From the NCBI GenBank assembly GCA_958430865.1, contig CAUDNR010002957.1:1-64000 (forward strand): 64,000 nt of DNA, given 5' to 3'. Position numbers and translations under genes: made by a program. The notes beneath the pieces were generated by a model, which was given only the letters and a program-made list of their open reading frames with translations, had not been told where the DNA came from and did no database searches. This document shows, one piece after another, positions 24,713-36,361 of the stretch (the stretch's first letter is position 1; every line of letters starts with the position of its first letter). The stretch is from Entrophospora sp. SA101. Lineage: Eukaryota; Glomeromycota; Glomeromycetes; Entrophosporales; Entrophosporaceae.

Positions 24713-25198
24713 TTAACAAATTAACAACAATAAAATAACTAATTCATAATAATATTAATTATTATTATTATTCATAGAACTTGATTACATTTATCATTTG
24801 TATTTTTTTTCTCAAAAAAATTAAAAAAAAAAATAGAATTTATTTTTCAAAATTTTTTCCAAAAAAATTCCTTGAAACGTTTAGTAAAAATATTCATCAA
24901 CCTTACTAATTCCAACGAGAGAAGCATTAAAAATATACAAGTAAAAAAGTTGTTAGGTGATCCTAATTTGTATGACATAGAATTTAAAATTGGGGCAGAC
25001 CAGATGTGTTAAACATTCCAATATTTTAAATCGTGTTTTAAGCTGCTTTACTCAATAGTTGGTAAAAAAAAGTTAAAATTTTATTATTATACATGACGAG
25101 TGACATTTGACTCCCTGAAAGTGACAATGTCCTAAAAATTTCATTGTTATTATTATCTGTTATTATTATTATTATTATTGATACGTTATGTTAAACCA
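24713..25198. other. spacer between TFB1 and the Fanzor relic
   Basis: AT-rich; includes an (att)n tract near 25153-25180. This is the 3' flank of the Fanzor pseudogene, where a guide (omega) RNA would be expected in an active element; no structure could be recognised by eye. Confidence 0.4.
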
Positions 25199-26735
25199 TT
25201 AAAGAAAAAAAATAATGCTACCTCTTACATTGAACCTAGACAGCCTACAATAAGGTGTCTCGGGTGTAAGCCCCAACGTTGTGAACAACTCTTGTTGTTT
25301 TTCTGTAATATACTTCAAAAGTATATTTCGAGCTCCGTTTACATATCTATTAATGGTGGATTTGCAAGATGTACAATTAAAGATCTTTGAACCGCCCAAA
25401 TTTGACTTGATGATTCCACGACATCCACATGTTTTGCTGGTGTATTCTTCAGTGCAGATTATGACCTTGAACCAAGGGTACTCGCGGGATTTTTAGAGCA
25501 AACGTTGGTGAAAACGGTAATGTGACCAGGTCAACATTTATCTTGCTGTTTTAGAGTGGATTTCTCTAGAACCGCATTTTTTAACCATATCTTATGTTGT
25601 AAACTCAGGGAGCAAAACTATATGGTGGTTTTTGCACAAACATCTTGCTAATCTTTGATGACATTCATCCACAAGATTACGGATTTTCTTGTGGATCCGG
25701 AGCATGCACCGACGGAGCTTATACCTTTTACGTTTATTTGTTTTGTCATGAATAGAATCCCTTTCACCTTGGATTCTATCATAATGCAAGCACAAGCGAT
25801 GTATTCTATGAATATCTCCTTTTCCCCATTCTATAACCTCACCGTTTGGGTCATACTCTTGGATCAAGAGAAATGATGTCAACGCCTTTATTCTCTTCAA
25901 CTATCGAAAATTTAGGACCTTGGTTATCGGCCTTAATTTCAAGTGGTTTGGGATACACAAGTAGAATTCACCAAGACGATTCATGGCGAGACGAAGTTCA
26001 TAATTTATTTCGGGTATTTTTTCGCTTGTTTTAATACCTTTGAGAAACGAATAATGACCACGATTTCTTCCCCAGTCCCTTGATAAAATGGTGATGCATT
26101 GTGACTTATCCTTTTTAGATCTGAACTTCAATTTAAATTTGATTTATAATTTTTTAAAAGGTCCATCATTGCTGCATCTCTAATGCCATGAAGTGTGTCA
26201 AGAACACATTTAAGAATAATGTCTTCATGTAAATACTTTCTATCTTTGTTTTTATATCACTAATAATTGCAGTTAGGCATTGGTTGTACGTCCAGAACGC
26301 AGTACCAATTCATTTTAATAGTTTGTTTTTTTTTACCTCCGAATTAGGGCAAAATCTAATTTTATGAGTTTTTCCTGCTGGAGATTTTTTGGAAGAGGGG
26401 GCTGAAGATAAAGGAATAGCATCAAAAGAAGATGGTGAAGTTAAATTCTCTTTAGAAGAAATCGCATCTTTAAAATCATTCCATGTTCCATCTGGTAAAA
26501 GGGGAAGATTACTTAAATCTGTAGGTGTTGGTTTAATTGAATCAACTGTAACCCATGAACCAAGAGCTAGTCTTTTTAAAGAGTCACTCCATTGACTCAA
26601 GCACAATACTTCACTATTAGTTTTTAGGGGTAACCAACACCAATTTGTGAGTTTTTGAGCGAATTCATCCCAGAATGGCTTATATCTTTTTACATTCCAA
26701 GAAGTTGTTTGTGATGGCGAATCAGAAGATTGCAT
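25199..26735 (-). pseudogene. Fanzor (eukaryotic TnpB-like RNA-guided nuclease) pseudogene
   Basis: Reading on the minus strand from 26735, broken frames give the whole architecture of a Fanzor/TnpB protein. 26735-26310 is an N-terminal extension ending GKTHKIRFCPNSEVKKNKLLK-like (residue run split here by frame loss), the usual start of the TnpB core. About 26309-26132 contains IGTAFWTYNQCL and HGIRDAAMMDLLKNYKSNL. 26131-25901 contains ELRLAMNRLGEFYLCIP. 25900-25592 holds RuvC-I remnant SLDPRV then YDPNGEVIEWG, an Arg/Lys-rich helix and RuvC-II LLPEF. 25591-25199 holds EEYTSKTCGCRG, NCTSC and the RuvC-III motif as INRYVNGARNI. Lesions: at least two frameshifts, a deletion directly after the RuvC-I aspartate, and in-frame stops in TT*DMV, AR*MLTW and LL*KSRE. 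The RuvC-III D-R-D is N-R-Y, and the second cysteine of the first zinc knuckle is Arg. In animals and fungi such genes encode omega-RNA-guided DNA nucleases; this copy cannot be active. Confidence 0.85.
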
Positions 26736-27647
26736 AAAAGTTTCAATAAAAATTTACATTTTTTAAAAATTGAATATAATTGTGCAAAAAGTAAACTCTA
26801 TTTTTCAAAAAATATTTTTTAATATATATGAAAATATTTTCTGATTGTAGTTAATCATGAATGAAAACAACCAAAAAATTATTTTCCGACTGTATGTTTG
26901 TGAAATTAATCATGAAATCAATCAATTATGTTTAAAAAATATTTTCTGATTGTATTTTTGGGTCCTCCCACTTTACCGACAGGACACTTTACCGACAATC
27001 AAGAGATTTCTAGCCCAAATTGCCAAAATAGTTCGAGCTTTGAGAAACAGTTTGGTCTAGAAACCTACTTGATTGTCGGTAAAGTGTCCTGACCAGACCC
27101 GTATTTTCGTGGAATTAATCGTGAAACAATCAATTATCTCATCATCATCACCACCATCACCGTCACCTTTATTACTTAATACTCTACATCCTTCTGTTGT
27201 ATACAATGTAACCTTCCTTAAGTTTTTATTGTTTTCCTATAAAAAATTGCGCACGGAAAAGATGTGGGAAAGATGCGGGAAAAGTGAGTTTAATTTCATT
27301 ATAATTGTTTTCCGGTAAAGATACGGAATCTTCCTGTCAAAAACGCCGAAATGTGCGGAATATGCATGTAATAGTAATACATGAGGAAGCAGAAACATTA
27401 ATTGTCATGAATTTCAATTGCATAAAACTATTTTATTGTTCTATTTTATTGTTAGATTTTTGTATACATGTGATTGTCCAGTTAATAATAATGTAAAAAT
27501 GTAAATAAAAATTTTATTATTGCGAGAAATATTTAAAGACAAATAAGCCTTCAAAATATAATAATCTTTGATTTAAAAAAATCATTAGCTACAATACATG
27601 TAAATTTATTGCTAAAATAAAACAATACTAATTATTCCTTTCTAATT
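26736..27647. other. intergenic with degenerate tandem repeats
   Basis: About 26830-27160 carries three degenerate copies of a roughly 90-bp unit (ttttctgattgta..gaattaatcatgaaatcaatcaatta). The third is split by the MITE at 26960-27100. The rest has no recognisable gene. Confidence 0.55.
26960..27100. mobile_element. 141-bp MITE with long inverted arms
   Basis: Arms 26980-27003 and 27068-27091 are a perfect 24-bp inverted repeat containing ggacactttaccgacaatc; similarity continues inward for about 20 bp. The outer ends are gggtc on both strands. Flanking gtattttt (26952-26959) and gtattttc (27101-27108) look like an 8-bp target duplication with one change. Removing the element plus one flank rejoins a repeat unit that also exists uninterrupted just upstream (tgtatgtttgtgaaattaatc near 26893), which confirms the insertion limits. 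Confidence 0.75.
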
Positions 27648-29128
27648 TTATTTTTTATCTATTATTTGAAATACTTCAAATTCATCATATTTACTACTTA
27701 TTATATTAATGTCATTATAAGAACGTGAAGTAACGTTCATAATAATATTATTTGATTCAAAACGAAGATCATGGCCACCACCAAAAACAGCTAAATGTGA
27801 AATATGACAGCGAATTGCTCTATCATGATTCTTAACATAACTAAACTGTGCAGTATTAATATCATTTCTATCAATAATGTTAAAAATAAAACTTTCAGTT
27901 GTACTTTTCCATATACCAGCTCCATTATTTAAATTCCAATCAAGTGGATTATAACCCCCTACTAATTGATCTGAATTTTGTATTTTGCCAACTACAAGAG
28001 TTTTATTGATATTATCACATTTTTGATGAAATGTAGTATGATTTAAACCATCTCTACTACCACAATATATAAGTTTAAATTCGTATTTAAGATCTCTGAA
28101 TGAATTATATTGTGGGATTTTTTTATCAATCCAGCTTGCAAAAAGCAAAATAAGCTTTTGGTTAATTGTTAATGATTGAATTTTTGAAATTCTTGATGGT
28201 AATAAATTTAAAGTTTGCTGATTAACATCAATTATATAATAATGTAAAAGGTCATTCCAAAATAACTCTGGAAAAAGCTTCTGATATGGAATAATTTTAG
28301 AACAAAAATCCTTTTTAGAAATATCCTGAAACCTTATTAGAGGAATAAATTCTTTTAATGTATTTTCCATATCAACAAAGTTTTGTGGTGACCAATTTTT
28401 AATTTCACTGTTATTGATTTCTGGATGTCTTGCTAATCCCCATTTAAGAATATTTTCCCAAATAACTATTTCATCAATACAAAAATCATCCCTTTTAAAA
28501 ATCTCCAATAAAGCTGGTTTTTCTAATGATTTAAATTCATTTGATTCAAATAATTTTTCACTGAAATCACAAAATTTTTCTAGGAAGATACTTTTCAATT
28601 CCATAAATTGTTCATTAGTATTAGAATAAACTGATTGTAGAATTTTAACTGGATTTTCTTTTATATAATCCTCGCATTTTTCAATAAAGTAGTTCATTGT
28701 ATAATTGTAGAGTGACTCAAGACCAAGTTCATCAGCTGTAATTAATATTTGCAAAATATCAACTCCAGTATAATTATCTAATTCTATATTACATGTATAC
28801 AAAAATCTTTCAAATAAATAAATATTATTATTATAAATTCAACAATAATAATTAATTTGTTTAATTTAATTTAAACTTACTTGAGAATAGGGTTGAAAAG
28901 TTCTTCACTAATATTGGCTTTTTCAATAATATAATACCCATTTTTCTTTGTTGCATTAGTTAATGCATTTCTAAAAAATGGACAATGTGCGCATATGATA
29001 GATGTATGCGCATGAATTTCTTTAATGTTTGGTTCTACACCAAGATATATTTTTACATCATAAAAATCTTCTGTATTTAATAGTCTTTCATTTTCATTAA
29101 AATATTTTTCCACAATTGTTGAATCCAT
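27648..29128 (-). CDS. BTB/POZ-BACK-TLDc domain protein, 2 exons
   Basis: About 468 aa. Exons in transcript order: 29128-28881 and 28806-27648 (donor gtaagt, acceptor aaag, codon split aa/a). BTB domain about residues 5-120: LLNTEDFYDVKIYLG, IHAHTSIICAHCPFFRNAL, then KFLYTCNIELDNY at the junction. A BACK-like helical region follows. The C-terminal TLDc domain (about 285-465) is marked by FASWIDKK, YKLIYCGSRDG-like FKLIYCGSRDGL, FHQKCDN, VVGKIQNSDQLVGGYNPLDW and the end AVFGGGHDLRF. BTB-TLDc proteins are strongly expanded in arbuscular mycorrhizal fungi; BTB domains commonly recruit cullin-3 ligases, and TLDc domains bind V-ATPase or act in oxidative stress in animals. Role here unknown. It diverges from the ING gene across a 735-bp spacer. 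Confidence 0.93.
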
Positions 29129-29863
29129 TTATTCTTTTTAAAATATTGCAATTGTAAAATGATAAAATGATAAAAATAATAACCAAGCTTGCAGTATTGG
29201 TATGACATAAATAAACCGGTTTTACGACTGACACTTTCCTTTTTCGTCACTATCACACAAATTTTTTACATAACTTGCGGATTTCAGTTACCATTGAAAA
29301 GTCGGGTTCAGTTCATCCTTTTTATCCTTCCATAGATTTTCAATTTATTGCGAGTATTTTTTTTTTTCACAAACTGGCTTGCTTGGTTAACGCGATTTTT
29401 TATGTAGGCCCATCTTATTAATTGTTTTGATTCGTATCGTGTAGGCTAGTTATTATAAGTTTTATATGTAGTAAAAAGCCAAGGACAATTCCAATTAACT
29501 ACTCATAAAAAAAGTTCAATATTCAAAGCAAGTATTTTGATATTATTGATGAAAATACCTGAAGGTGAGTGAATTGGTGATTTTTCAAACTCCATAAACT
29601 AAGTTTATACGCAAATCAACTGTTTACTTAATGCACTAAAGCACGGTTTGGTTAAATAGTATTAGTATTAGAATATGTATTTGAAATTCCTTTACTAATC
29701 CAGTTTCAAATAAATAATTATCTAATCTCGCACGAAGATCTTTCCATTTTCTCGAATTGAGAATTAATATAATATATGTAACAGTAAATATTGTATGACA
29801 TAATATTATTTGTCACTCAAATATATAGAAAACATTATTACGAAATCATTGAAATCATTGAAT
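29129..29863. promoter_or_regulatory. shared divergent upstream region of BTB-TLDc and ING genes
   Basis: 735 bp between two outward start codons, so it must contain both promoters. No specific element could be identified by eye; the stretch at 29190-29410 is noticeably richer in G+C than the surroundings. Confidence 0.5.
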
Positions 29864-32362
29864 ATGGAAACAATAGATGCGAACGAGTACTTGATTCAAT
29901 TCTTAGGAAGTCAGTATATATATGGTCTTTTTTGATAGATTGATCGCTCGTTTTTATTTATATACAAGTATTTATTATTCAGTTTATTTAATTTTATATA
30001 ATTATATTTGCATCAAATAAATTAAAAGGTATTGATAATCTTCCATCAGAAATCAATTATCATTTTACCGAGTTGTCAAATAAAGAACGAGAGATTGATG
30101 GTAAAGTTGAAATTTTAACCTTTGATAAATTATAGTTTATAAATACATCAAAAAAACTTTTGATTAATTACTATTTTCCATTTTTTTAAAATAAAGATTT
30201 AACGAGAAGGATTGAACGACGTAAAAAAAGGTTATGGTGCTTATATGACGGTGTACCATTTGAAGAGGATAGTGATTGCTCTGTTGTTGAGAGCATATAC
30301 GAAGAACAAGGTGATGGTGATGAGATCGATGATGATGATAGCGAAGACGATTGTTATGATGATGATAATGATATCGAACTAATCTCATCAAAAAGGAAAA
30401 AACATCGTATTACTAGAGTTATAACTGAGTTCGAGGACGAGGAAATGTTGAAGGAAAAGATTTCAAAAGATTTAGATAGAATAGCACTACTGCAAGATGA
30501 AAAAATTGAAATCTCTGGTAAAGCTTTAGCATTAGTAAGTTCCTTTTTTTTTTTTTGTTTCTTGAACAAATATTATTTCATAATTAGATCAGGAGCAACA
30601 ACAAAAAATAATGATCATTATTATTATTTTTATAGGTTGAAAGGCATATTAAACGTCTTGATGAAGATTTTGATAGTCTATTTCCTCATCAAAATCTTCG
30701 TGATTCCTCAACAACAATTCCAACAAGTCCTGGTAGATTAGAATCACCTATTAAGTCACTACAAATAATTACCCAGCATGCAAACATAGTAAATTCACAA
30801 GCAAATAACAGATCAATCCTTCAATCTAATACAAGCACTTCACCACCACCACCAACATCGCCACTCTCGTCGTCGTCATCAATATCCAACTCCACCTATG
30901 AATATAATAAGAATATACTTTATCCTTCTACAAGTATGGAAACAGAAGAAGGTCAATTTAGTATGTAATCAATTATCATTTTGGTTTTATTATTATAAAA
31001 GTAATTGATTTATTAATTAATTAATAATAATAATAATAACAATAATAACAATGTGTATACAGCATTACCATTATTGCCAAATCCTTCGAATTCTACATCA
31101 CGAATCGGCAGAGGTATTATAAGTTTATGATATATTATTTTATTCCATTGTTCTATTGTTAATCTTTGTTTAATATTATTAGATTCACTGACACGAAGAA
31201 ATATATCAATGTCTTCAAATCAAAATTCTCTAAGGCGTCGAAGACAACAAAAGTTTGTAATTTTAAAAAATTTGTTAAATGTTATTTTTTAAAAATATTT
31301 ACTTATTAAATCTCTTTTTATTGGATTTGCAAATAGCCAAAACAGCGCCTCGATTTACGCTAGTAATGGTGATTCAAATAATACCACCAGCACCGCTTCC
31401 AATAACAACAACAACTTTCCCCGAAGCATTAAAATCCGATACTCTGGTGATCCTAATAATAACAATAACATTAATCATTTAAATTCGACATCAATTTCTT
31501 CTGATAGAAACATTGGTCTTGGTAATACCAATAATTTAAATTTAAATTCACAAGCATATGATTCCACGTTTATTTCAACTGATGGAATAGCATTCTCGTC
31601 AAATTTTATACAATCTGACCCTAATGAACCTTTATATTGTACCTGTCGGCAAGTTAGTTTTGGCGAAATGATTGCATGTGATGGTGAAGTATGTAGGAAA
31701 AATACGTTACTTATTTTTTATTTTCTTTAGTAGATGTAATTTTTATTTATTCTTTTATTTTAGAATTGCCCAATTGAATGGTATCATTTGGAATGTGTCA
31801 ATCTTAAAGCAGTACCAGAAGGAAGATGGTATTGTGATCAATGTATTGGTACTCAGAAAAAACGAAAAAGAGGCCGACCTGTTGGATCGTGAGTTATTAA
31901 TTAATTGCTTTTTTTAAACCCTTTTTTTGGTTTTTTTTTTTTTTTTTTTTTTTTGGATAAAGGAAAAAACCCGATTTTTTTCATTTTTATAAAATTATTT
32001 TTTATTAAAAAAAAAATAATAATATATTTTTTTACACAGGTGAAAACATATATAAAAATATAATATTTTATTCTTTTTTTTTTTCACAACCCCCTTTCCA
32101 TACTATATAAAAAAAACCTCCCAATAATAATTATTATAATTATAAAAGGAAAAAATCAACTGGTCTTGATACTTATGATGTTGGATTTGCCTCACCAACA
32201 ACATTTTCAACTCCAACCACACCATCCCATTCATATCATGGGACAAAAACATTATCATCATCGTCATCATCTGTTCTACAAAGTATGAATAAGTTCTCAT
32301 TAGCCTCACGTGCTAACAAAATGCCACGTATCTCGAAATCTCCTCAAACAAATAAATATTAA
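29864..32362 (+). CDS. ING-family PHD-finger chromatin protein, 9 exons
   Basis: About 530 aa. Exons: 29864-29909, 30029-30100, 30197-30534, 30636-30960, 31063-31113, 31183-31252, 31337-31688, 31764-31888, 32149-32362; all junctions keep frame. The N-terminal ING domain reads [41 protein letters not shown], and further on [20 protein letters not shown] and [12 protein letters not shown], interrupted by an acidic insert ([18 protein letters not shown]). The middle is Ser/Asn/Pro-rich. The PHD finger (about 402-446, split by intron 7) has [29 protein letters not shown] and GRWYCDQC: full C4HC3 with the Tyr/Met/Trp pattern that binds H3K4me3 in known ING proteins. A basic tail [10 protein letters not shown] follows, AT-hook-like. 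ING/Yng proteins are subunits of histone acetyltransferase or deacetylase complexes. It is longer than most ING proteins because of the low-complexity inserts. Confidence 0.93.
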
Positions 32363-32934
32363 TCAATCAACTAGTTAGTATTTAATGATAAAATTCATAA
32401 TCACCCAACTATTCTGCTAACTCACTAAATGTGTATATAATTTATAATCAAAAAAAGAACGGTTTAAAAAAAATGATTTGGAAAAATGGATGTATAATAT
32501 AATAATAATATGAAACTTGATAATTGTTTTTATTATAATATAATCACAATATATATATTTGTATTTGTATATTACATTATAAAAAAATTTATATTAGAAA
32601 ATAATAATTTAAGCAAGATATAAATAAATAAATAAAAAATTATAATTAATTAGCAATTTTTTGTGTTTCATATTTTTTATGAGAAGATATTCTTCTCTAA
32701 GCATGAGATCATTTACATTATCAACGATAATAATAATGATCCAAATATGGAGAGAGAGTTCACAGTAGTTGCTACTACTGTATTATCCTTAAAATGGACA
32801 TACTGTGTATAGTTCTGTTTCAAAAAAGAATTTTTTATTTTTATATATACACATATATATATGTATATATATATATATATGTGTATAAATATATAAAATA
32901 TAATAAAAATAAAAAGAAAGAAAAGAAGTTAGGA
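32363..32934. other. convergent intergenic region, ING and IFRD 3' ends
   Basis: Both genes end here. Contains a small hairpin cagtagttgctactactg (about 32763-32780) and a (ta/ca)n palindromic tract (about 32845-32895) that could mark 3' processing but is equally explained by microsatellite drift. Confidence 0.45.
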
Positions 32935-34771
32935 TCATCCAACTTCAATTAACAAATCATTACGCCTATTACTTTTTTTTCTCGCTCTGATCCGTTTGCC
33001 TCTAGCTTTTTTGTCCAGAACTGACAATTCTGCATCAGAAGGAACAGAATAAGAACTCATTGCAGAACAGGGTCTTGACACCCTATCAGCATTCGTCAAA
33101 GAAAGAGTTGGTTCAAACTCAAAAATATCCTGGATCAATTCATTTTCTTGAAAATGAATATGTAGCCCTTCAGCTAAAACATCACGGAAAGCTTTCAACT
33201 GAGCCACTTTTGCCCATGATGAAAAGTGAATGGTTTGTTTCTTAATTTTAATCTTTTCTTCGATATGATCACCTTCCTTGAAAAAAGAATTAACAGAATA
33301 AAAAAAATCTTAATATGAATTATATGTAAAATGTAAAATGTAAAATAAAGAATATCGAAAATTATGAATGCTCCTCCTAACCTCAACAGTCCTCAAAATA
33401 TCTCGAAATGCTGATCTTTGAACTTTACGTTGAGATTTAGCTCTATGTCTATTACTATCTTTTGCCAAGGCGCTTAACAATTCGATTAAATGTTCCTTAT
33501 CATCGTATTCAACTTCGTCGATTTCTTCATACTATGTAAAAATAAATAAAATTGTTAATAAATGAATTAATGAATTAATGGATTAACAATATTTATACTA
33601 ATAATTTATTATCTAACCCTTTCAGGATGTTGTAATTGTTCCCATTCTTCCGATGCATCTCTTTTACGTCCAATGCCTAAAATTTCAAACATCAACGCAA
33701 TATTTTCACCACTGGCAACACGAACTTCCATAGTATCAGATTTTAAATGCTTAAGGTGAATAGGCATAACACGATCAAACTCTTTTTTAGCTCTATCTGT
33801 TCCCTTTTGACTTCCCCACAAACCAGCATAAAGCAGTCCATAAGAATTCAAAGCATCTGCTATAACTATTCCATTATTAATGGCATTAACGCTTTTCCCA
33901 TCTGTATGAAATATATTTGCAAAGAAATCAAGCAACTCTATGGCATCAGCGGCTGATCCAGCAATAAAACAAGCCATTCCAAGAGCTTTAATATACTATA
34001 TATATATAAAAAAGAAAACTTTTCAAAATAAATAAAAATGCATGTAATAAATAATAATTTTTGAAAAAAGTGACTTACAGCACTTTTGACTTCCAAAGAG
34101 GCGGTATTAATAATATTATACTTGAATAAAGTTAAAATTTCTTGATACAATGATTCTTGTCCATCACCAAGCGTGATAAAAAACAACGACATAACTAAAG
34201 ATAAAATCATAAACATTAATTTAAAATTTTTTAATCGAATTTTTAAATTCAGGAACGATTAAATTAATAAAAAAACCTTTGGCAGCTAATTTGTTTTCAT
34301 TATAGCTTTTATCTTTTTTGATAGATCGCATTAACAAGGTAAAAATGGTATCTCTTCTGGAATCAAGAAGATCAGCGACATATTTTTGCGAAAGCAAACG
34401 GATCAACTTTGTCAAAGCTGCTTCTCTAACGCTATAAAATAATAATTATTATTATTAACAATGCTAATTAATTAGTTTTTTTGTGGGAAGGAAGAAAAAT
34501 TTTACCTAGTTCTTTTTTCCTCCAACTCATCAATACTTTCAAATAGTTCGGTTTCTCGATTAACACCTTCTCCTATAGCATTTTCTTGACTTTGAAAAGA
34601 GTTCCAAGAATCTGCAGAATCTCCGGAAGTTTCACTCCAGACTTCATCTTCATCTGAATTATAACGACTGCTTGAAGGCGTTTCATTTTTAATTAATGAT
34701 AATGGCTGAGGATTACTGCTGTTACGTCTAGATGCACGAACAGCTGCTCTTTTACGTAAACTTTGAGTCAT
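32935..34771 (-). CDS. interferon-related developmental regulator (IFRD) family protein, 6 exons
   Basis: About 468 aa, armadillo/HEAT-like helical protein. Exons in transcript order: 34771-34506, 34431-34277, 34194-34079, 33995-33618, 33531-33382, 33276-32935; frames join. Evidence: Ser-rich N-terminus SLRKRAAVRASRRNSS, SVREAALTKLIRLLS, then MSLFFITLGDGQESLYQEI, ALGMACFIAG, VRVASGENIALMFEI, SNRHRAKSQRKVQRSAFRDI and a C-terminal SWAKVAQLKAFRDVL, with a basic end KARGKRIRARKKSNRR. In animals IFRD1/2 are transcriptional co-regulators or ribosome-binding factors (IFRD2 binds translationally idle ribosomes); fungal members are less studied. Exon 2 uses the weak donor gttttt. An ATG four codons upstream (34783) is equally possible. 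The 320-bp gap to the next gene (34772-35091) shows nothing else. Confidence 0.9.
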
Positions 34772-35091
34772 TTTTATTTGCAAATTTTTATAAAAAAAGT
34801 AGTTTTTAAATTAAATTTTTTTTACTTTATTAAAAAGTTAATTTTTAATAAAATCGAAAAAATTGAAAAAAAAAAAAATCCAAAAAAAAACCTTTTTATT
34901 GATATTTATGCAAATCATCCGAATTATTAAAAAATCATGTCATGTCATTCAACATACATATATTGCCTTTTTTAGTACTAGGGTAAATGCTTTGACAAAT
35001 GTGATACAGTTTATGACGTTTAATATTAATATTAATCATGACGTCATAGTAACCCTTGAATAGCAAATATACTATTACTATTACTATTTCA

Positions 35092-36361
35092 CTATTTTAC
35101 AAGATCACAAAGTCTTCTCATAATAGAGATGGAGGTTCCGCCATAACCGCCGTTGAATAAATAATAATGATTCAAATAATGATACAATTGATATAATTCT
35201 TGGAATATGAGGAAGGGAGAGGAGGAGAAAGGAAAAAGAAAATAATAATCAATTAATCTTTGGTCAAAACAACAATTTTATAGATGCTTTAAATACCTTG
35301 TCTTTCCTTAAAGAATGGTTTTTGTCTTGGGTGATGTTTGTGATATTCATCGAAAAATTCTTTTATTTGTATAAAATTATTTTTCAGCATTTATACATGT
35401 GAGTAAATTCACACTAATATATATGAATAAACACTTTTATGCGTACCTTTACTTGGACTTCCAAACATAGTCAAGATACTTAATTCCATTTCGTTATGAG
35501 CATAGTAAGCAGCTGGATCATAAATTACTGGCTCGTTGGTGTCAGAATCAATACCCCAATTACCTGACCAAAGATCACCGTGAATCAATGAACTTTTCAC
35601 TTCTATATCTTTAAGCAAATGATGGACTACTTTATCCACCACAACTTTGCCCAATTCTTTAAGTTCCTTATTTGAAGGATATTTTTTCAAACATTTGTCA
35701 ATGATGAATTTTAATCTTCTTTCTTTATAGAATGTTTCCCAATCACTTTCCCAAGTATTGTCTTGTTCAGTAGCTCCACACATTGTCACCACAGGAAATC
35801 CAAATCTATTATCCGGTGAATTGGTCGAATGTAATAATGCTAATTTCTTTGCAAATAGAACATCATGTTTGCTTGATGATGATGATTTAAGGTTTATGAA
35901 TGTAGTCACCAAAAATGCACCGCCATCTTTAAAACTTCCAGCATGTAAAGCTTTAGGAGCAAAATCAGGAACAGATGATGATATCGTGTTCAAAGCAACC
36001 ATTTCACCTTAAATTTATCAAATAATCATGAGCAAATTATTTCAAAAAACGAAATACTATTAATAGCAATTTTATTAATTGATACTACAAACCCTTAAAC
36101 ATTACTAATGTGTCATAATCCAGAGAATTATTCGTCTTGATAACAAAAAATAAAAATATTAAATATTTTTGACTATTCCGTTTTTTATAATAGAAAAAAA
36201 TGTAATAGTTCCCTTCATACCTTAACAAAAAAATCACCAGAATCTGTTGATAATTTAAAAGCACTGTTGATGCAACCCCCTGAAACTGACGATTTCTTTA
36301 AAACTTTATTGCAAAGATTATTAGCCTGAAGAATATTTATTATTTCTTGAAGTTTTTCCAT
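35092..36361 (-). CDS. fructosamine/ketosamine-3-kinase, 5 exons
   Basis: About 304 aa, near the 309 aa of human FN3K. Known reaction: ATP-dependent phosphorylation of ketosamines on glycated proteins at O-3', making them unstable and so reversing glycation; cytosolic. Exons in transcript order: 36361-36221, 36135-36093, 36007-35447, 35359-35297, 35198-35092; all junctions keep frame. Evidence: SSVSGGCINSAFKLST (nucleotide loop), FFVKTN (lysine), KGEMVALNTI, FAKKLALLHST, FGFPVVTMCGATEQDN, WETFYKERRLKFII, catalytic LIHGDLWSGNWG, metal-binding IYDPAAYYAHNEMELSI, EFFDEYHKHHP, and the terminal exon LYQLYHYLNHYYLFNGGYG. The last two short exons are easily missed, since the frame seems to end near 35409. 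Confidence 0.93.

Noticed and set aside
25178..25876. Plus-strand frames over the Fanzor relic
   Set aside because: Antisense of the minus-strand pseudogene, whose motifs in correct order identify the coding strand.
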